Assembly: GCA_025766275.1 (NCBI GenBank)
Contig: JAFKAC010000001.1
Location: 1,240,001 to 1,304,000 of the forward strand
Source of the DNA: Lactarius indigo
Lineage: Eukaryota > Basidiomycota > Agaricomycetes > Russulales > Russulaceae
Length of the DNA: 64,000 nt
Reading direction: 5' to 3'
In this document: positions 63,408 through 64,000 of the stretch, piece after piece
Layout: each line of letters begins with the position of its first letter
How positions within the stretch are numbered: the stretch's first letter is position 1
Notes under the pieces: model-generated
Told to the model about the DNA's origin: nothing
Seen by the model: only the letters and a program-made list of their open reading frames with translations
Database searches by the model: none
Program-made: the position numbers and the translations under genes

Positions 63408-64000
63408 TTAGACGATGTTAAGAGGGTTAGCGCTGATGTCGTTGAAGGTTGAGAGGATCTCTTCGATCACTCTCCATTGTTCTTGTTGGGAGGGGAGTGC
63501 TGTAAAGTAGCGGAAGTCAATCGCGTTAACAAGGAATTCGGAAATGGCGGGTGATATGATGGTGTCTTTCCCGAAGAGGAGGAAAAGGACATCGATGATC
63601 TTGGCTTTGAGTTCTGTTTGTTTGGCCAGCTCTTCAGGGGAAGGTTCAGGGACGAACACTTTGTTGGCAGCAGCAAACCGTTGTTCTCTTGGGATGGAGT
63701 GGAGGAGGTACAGCTGCGCTGTAAGCGGCGTAGGGGTGTTTTCATCCATCCTGTATTGGTCAGCTATGCTTTCCAATTCTACGTCAGCGTTTTTCTCGGG
63801 ATGGAGGAGGTGATAATGGTCTCGGATGTGTGTGTCACGAAGGGGGAAGTTAGCTTTGACGGCGAGGCAGGCTTCAATACTATCGATGCCAACAAATTTG
63901 CCATCGCCCTTACCATTCCATTCAATGTCCAGGGCGTTTAGGATGGACAGTTCTTCGTCATAATCTGCTGGTGGGACAAGTGCGCGGAATGCTTTCTGGG
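63408..64000 (-). CDS. LINE ORF1, C-terminal part (partial)
   Basis: Open in one frame from the window edge to TAA at 63410-63408 on the minus strand. The sequence is predicted soluble and helical (for example SPEELAKQTELKAKIIDVLF) and no zinc knuckle is visible in this part. The ORF1 stop and the ORF2 ATG are separated by one base (TAATATG). ORF1 proteins of this group bind element RNA; that role is assumed from position. Confidence 0.7.
   Translation of the reverse strand, partial: QKAFRALVPPADYDEELSILNALDIEWNGKGDGKFVGIDSIEACLAVKANFPLRDTHIRDHYHLLHPEKNADVELESIADQYRMDENTPTPLTAQLYLLHSIPREQRFAAANKVFVPEPSPEELAKQTELKAKIIDVLFLLFGKDTIISPAISEFLVNAIDFRYFTALPSQQEQWRVIEEILSTFNDISANPLNIV

Larger units (their letters stand above)
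57918..64000 (-). mobile_element. Tad1-like non-LTR retrotransposon (LINE), 5' end outside the window
   Basis: Minus strand. Poly(A) is seen as 31 T at 57918-57948, with a 3' UTR to about 58395. ORF2 is 63406-58396 (APE endonuclease, RT, degenerate RNase H, CCHC-like end), and the end of ORF1 lies above 63408. Two solo LTRs (59857-61005, containing 60080-60798) interrupt ORF2, and one frameshift lies near 62570. An immobile copy. Confidence 0.92.

Noticed and set aside
1..64000. tRNA, rRNA and riboswitch signals
   Set aside because: No tRNA A/B-box pair with a cloverleaf-like context or rRNA sequence was noticed; a computed scan would be needed to exclude them fully.

Overview
The window looks like a repeat-rich chromosomal segment of a filamentous basidiomycete (Agaricomycetes). 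Support comes from many short GT-AG introns of about 41-70 nt, a tandem family of DUF6535 membrane-protein genes (an Agaricomycete-expanded family), a Plavaka-type DNA transposase, Tf1/sushi-like Ty3 chromoviruses and a Tad1-like LINE. A Rhizoctonia/Ceratobasidium-type genome would fit, but the genus is a guess. No bacterial features, CRISPR arrays, rRNA or recognisable tRNA were seen.

Layout. 1-1777 (minus): a multi-exon unknown gene, cut by the window edge, whose 3' half is a tandem array of near-identical exon+intron units. 2004-4999 (plus): a decayed Plavaka transposase. 5000-22905 (minus): a fragment of a DNA topoisomerase II (TOP2) gene split into pieces by a 7.65-kb Ty3 element (E1, 5300-12949), an 8.0-kb Ty3 element (E2, 13816-21836) and a solo LTR (22097-22603). 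Each insertion has a perfect 5-bp target-site duplication. A second Plavaka 3' tail follows at 22906-23011, so the TOP2 fragment lies between two Plavaka tails in the same orientation.

23085-43657 (plus): five DUF6535 genes. The first is truncated and chimeric; the other four have intact three-exon structures. They are spaced about 4.7-5.5 kb apart and separated by shared intergenic repeats, called B and C here. A pair of small cysteine-rich protein genes (minus strand, 40.2-40.5 kb and 47.1-47.4 kb) sits inside a direct duplication of about 0.8 kb. Between them lie DUF6535 copy 5 and a hAT-like non-autonomous element of about 1.5 kb (43899-45367) with a very GC-rich, hairpin-filled core.

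49103-57088 (plus): a third Ty3 element (E3) with LTRs that look identical. 57918-64000 (minus): a Tad1-like LINE ending in poly(A), carrying one solo LTR that itself contains a second solo LTR.

Cross-cutting observations. All three Ty3 elements show the same geometry: a TATA box, then about 35 bp downstream a 10-11 nt motif exactly complementary to the primer-binding site, which lies 2 nt after the 5' LTR (Tf1-type self-priming). The seven differences between E1 LTRs are all CpG transitions, and the three gag stops in E1 are TGA codons that could come from CGA, pointing to CpG methylation decay. By LTR divergence E1 (7/456) is oldest, then E2 (1/776), then E3 (0/718 by eye).
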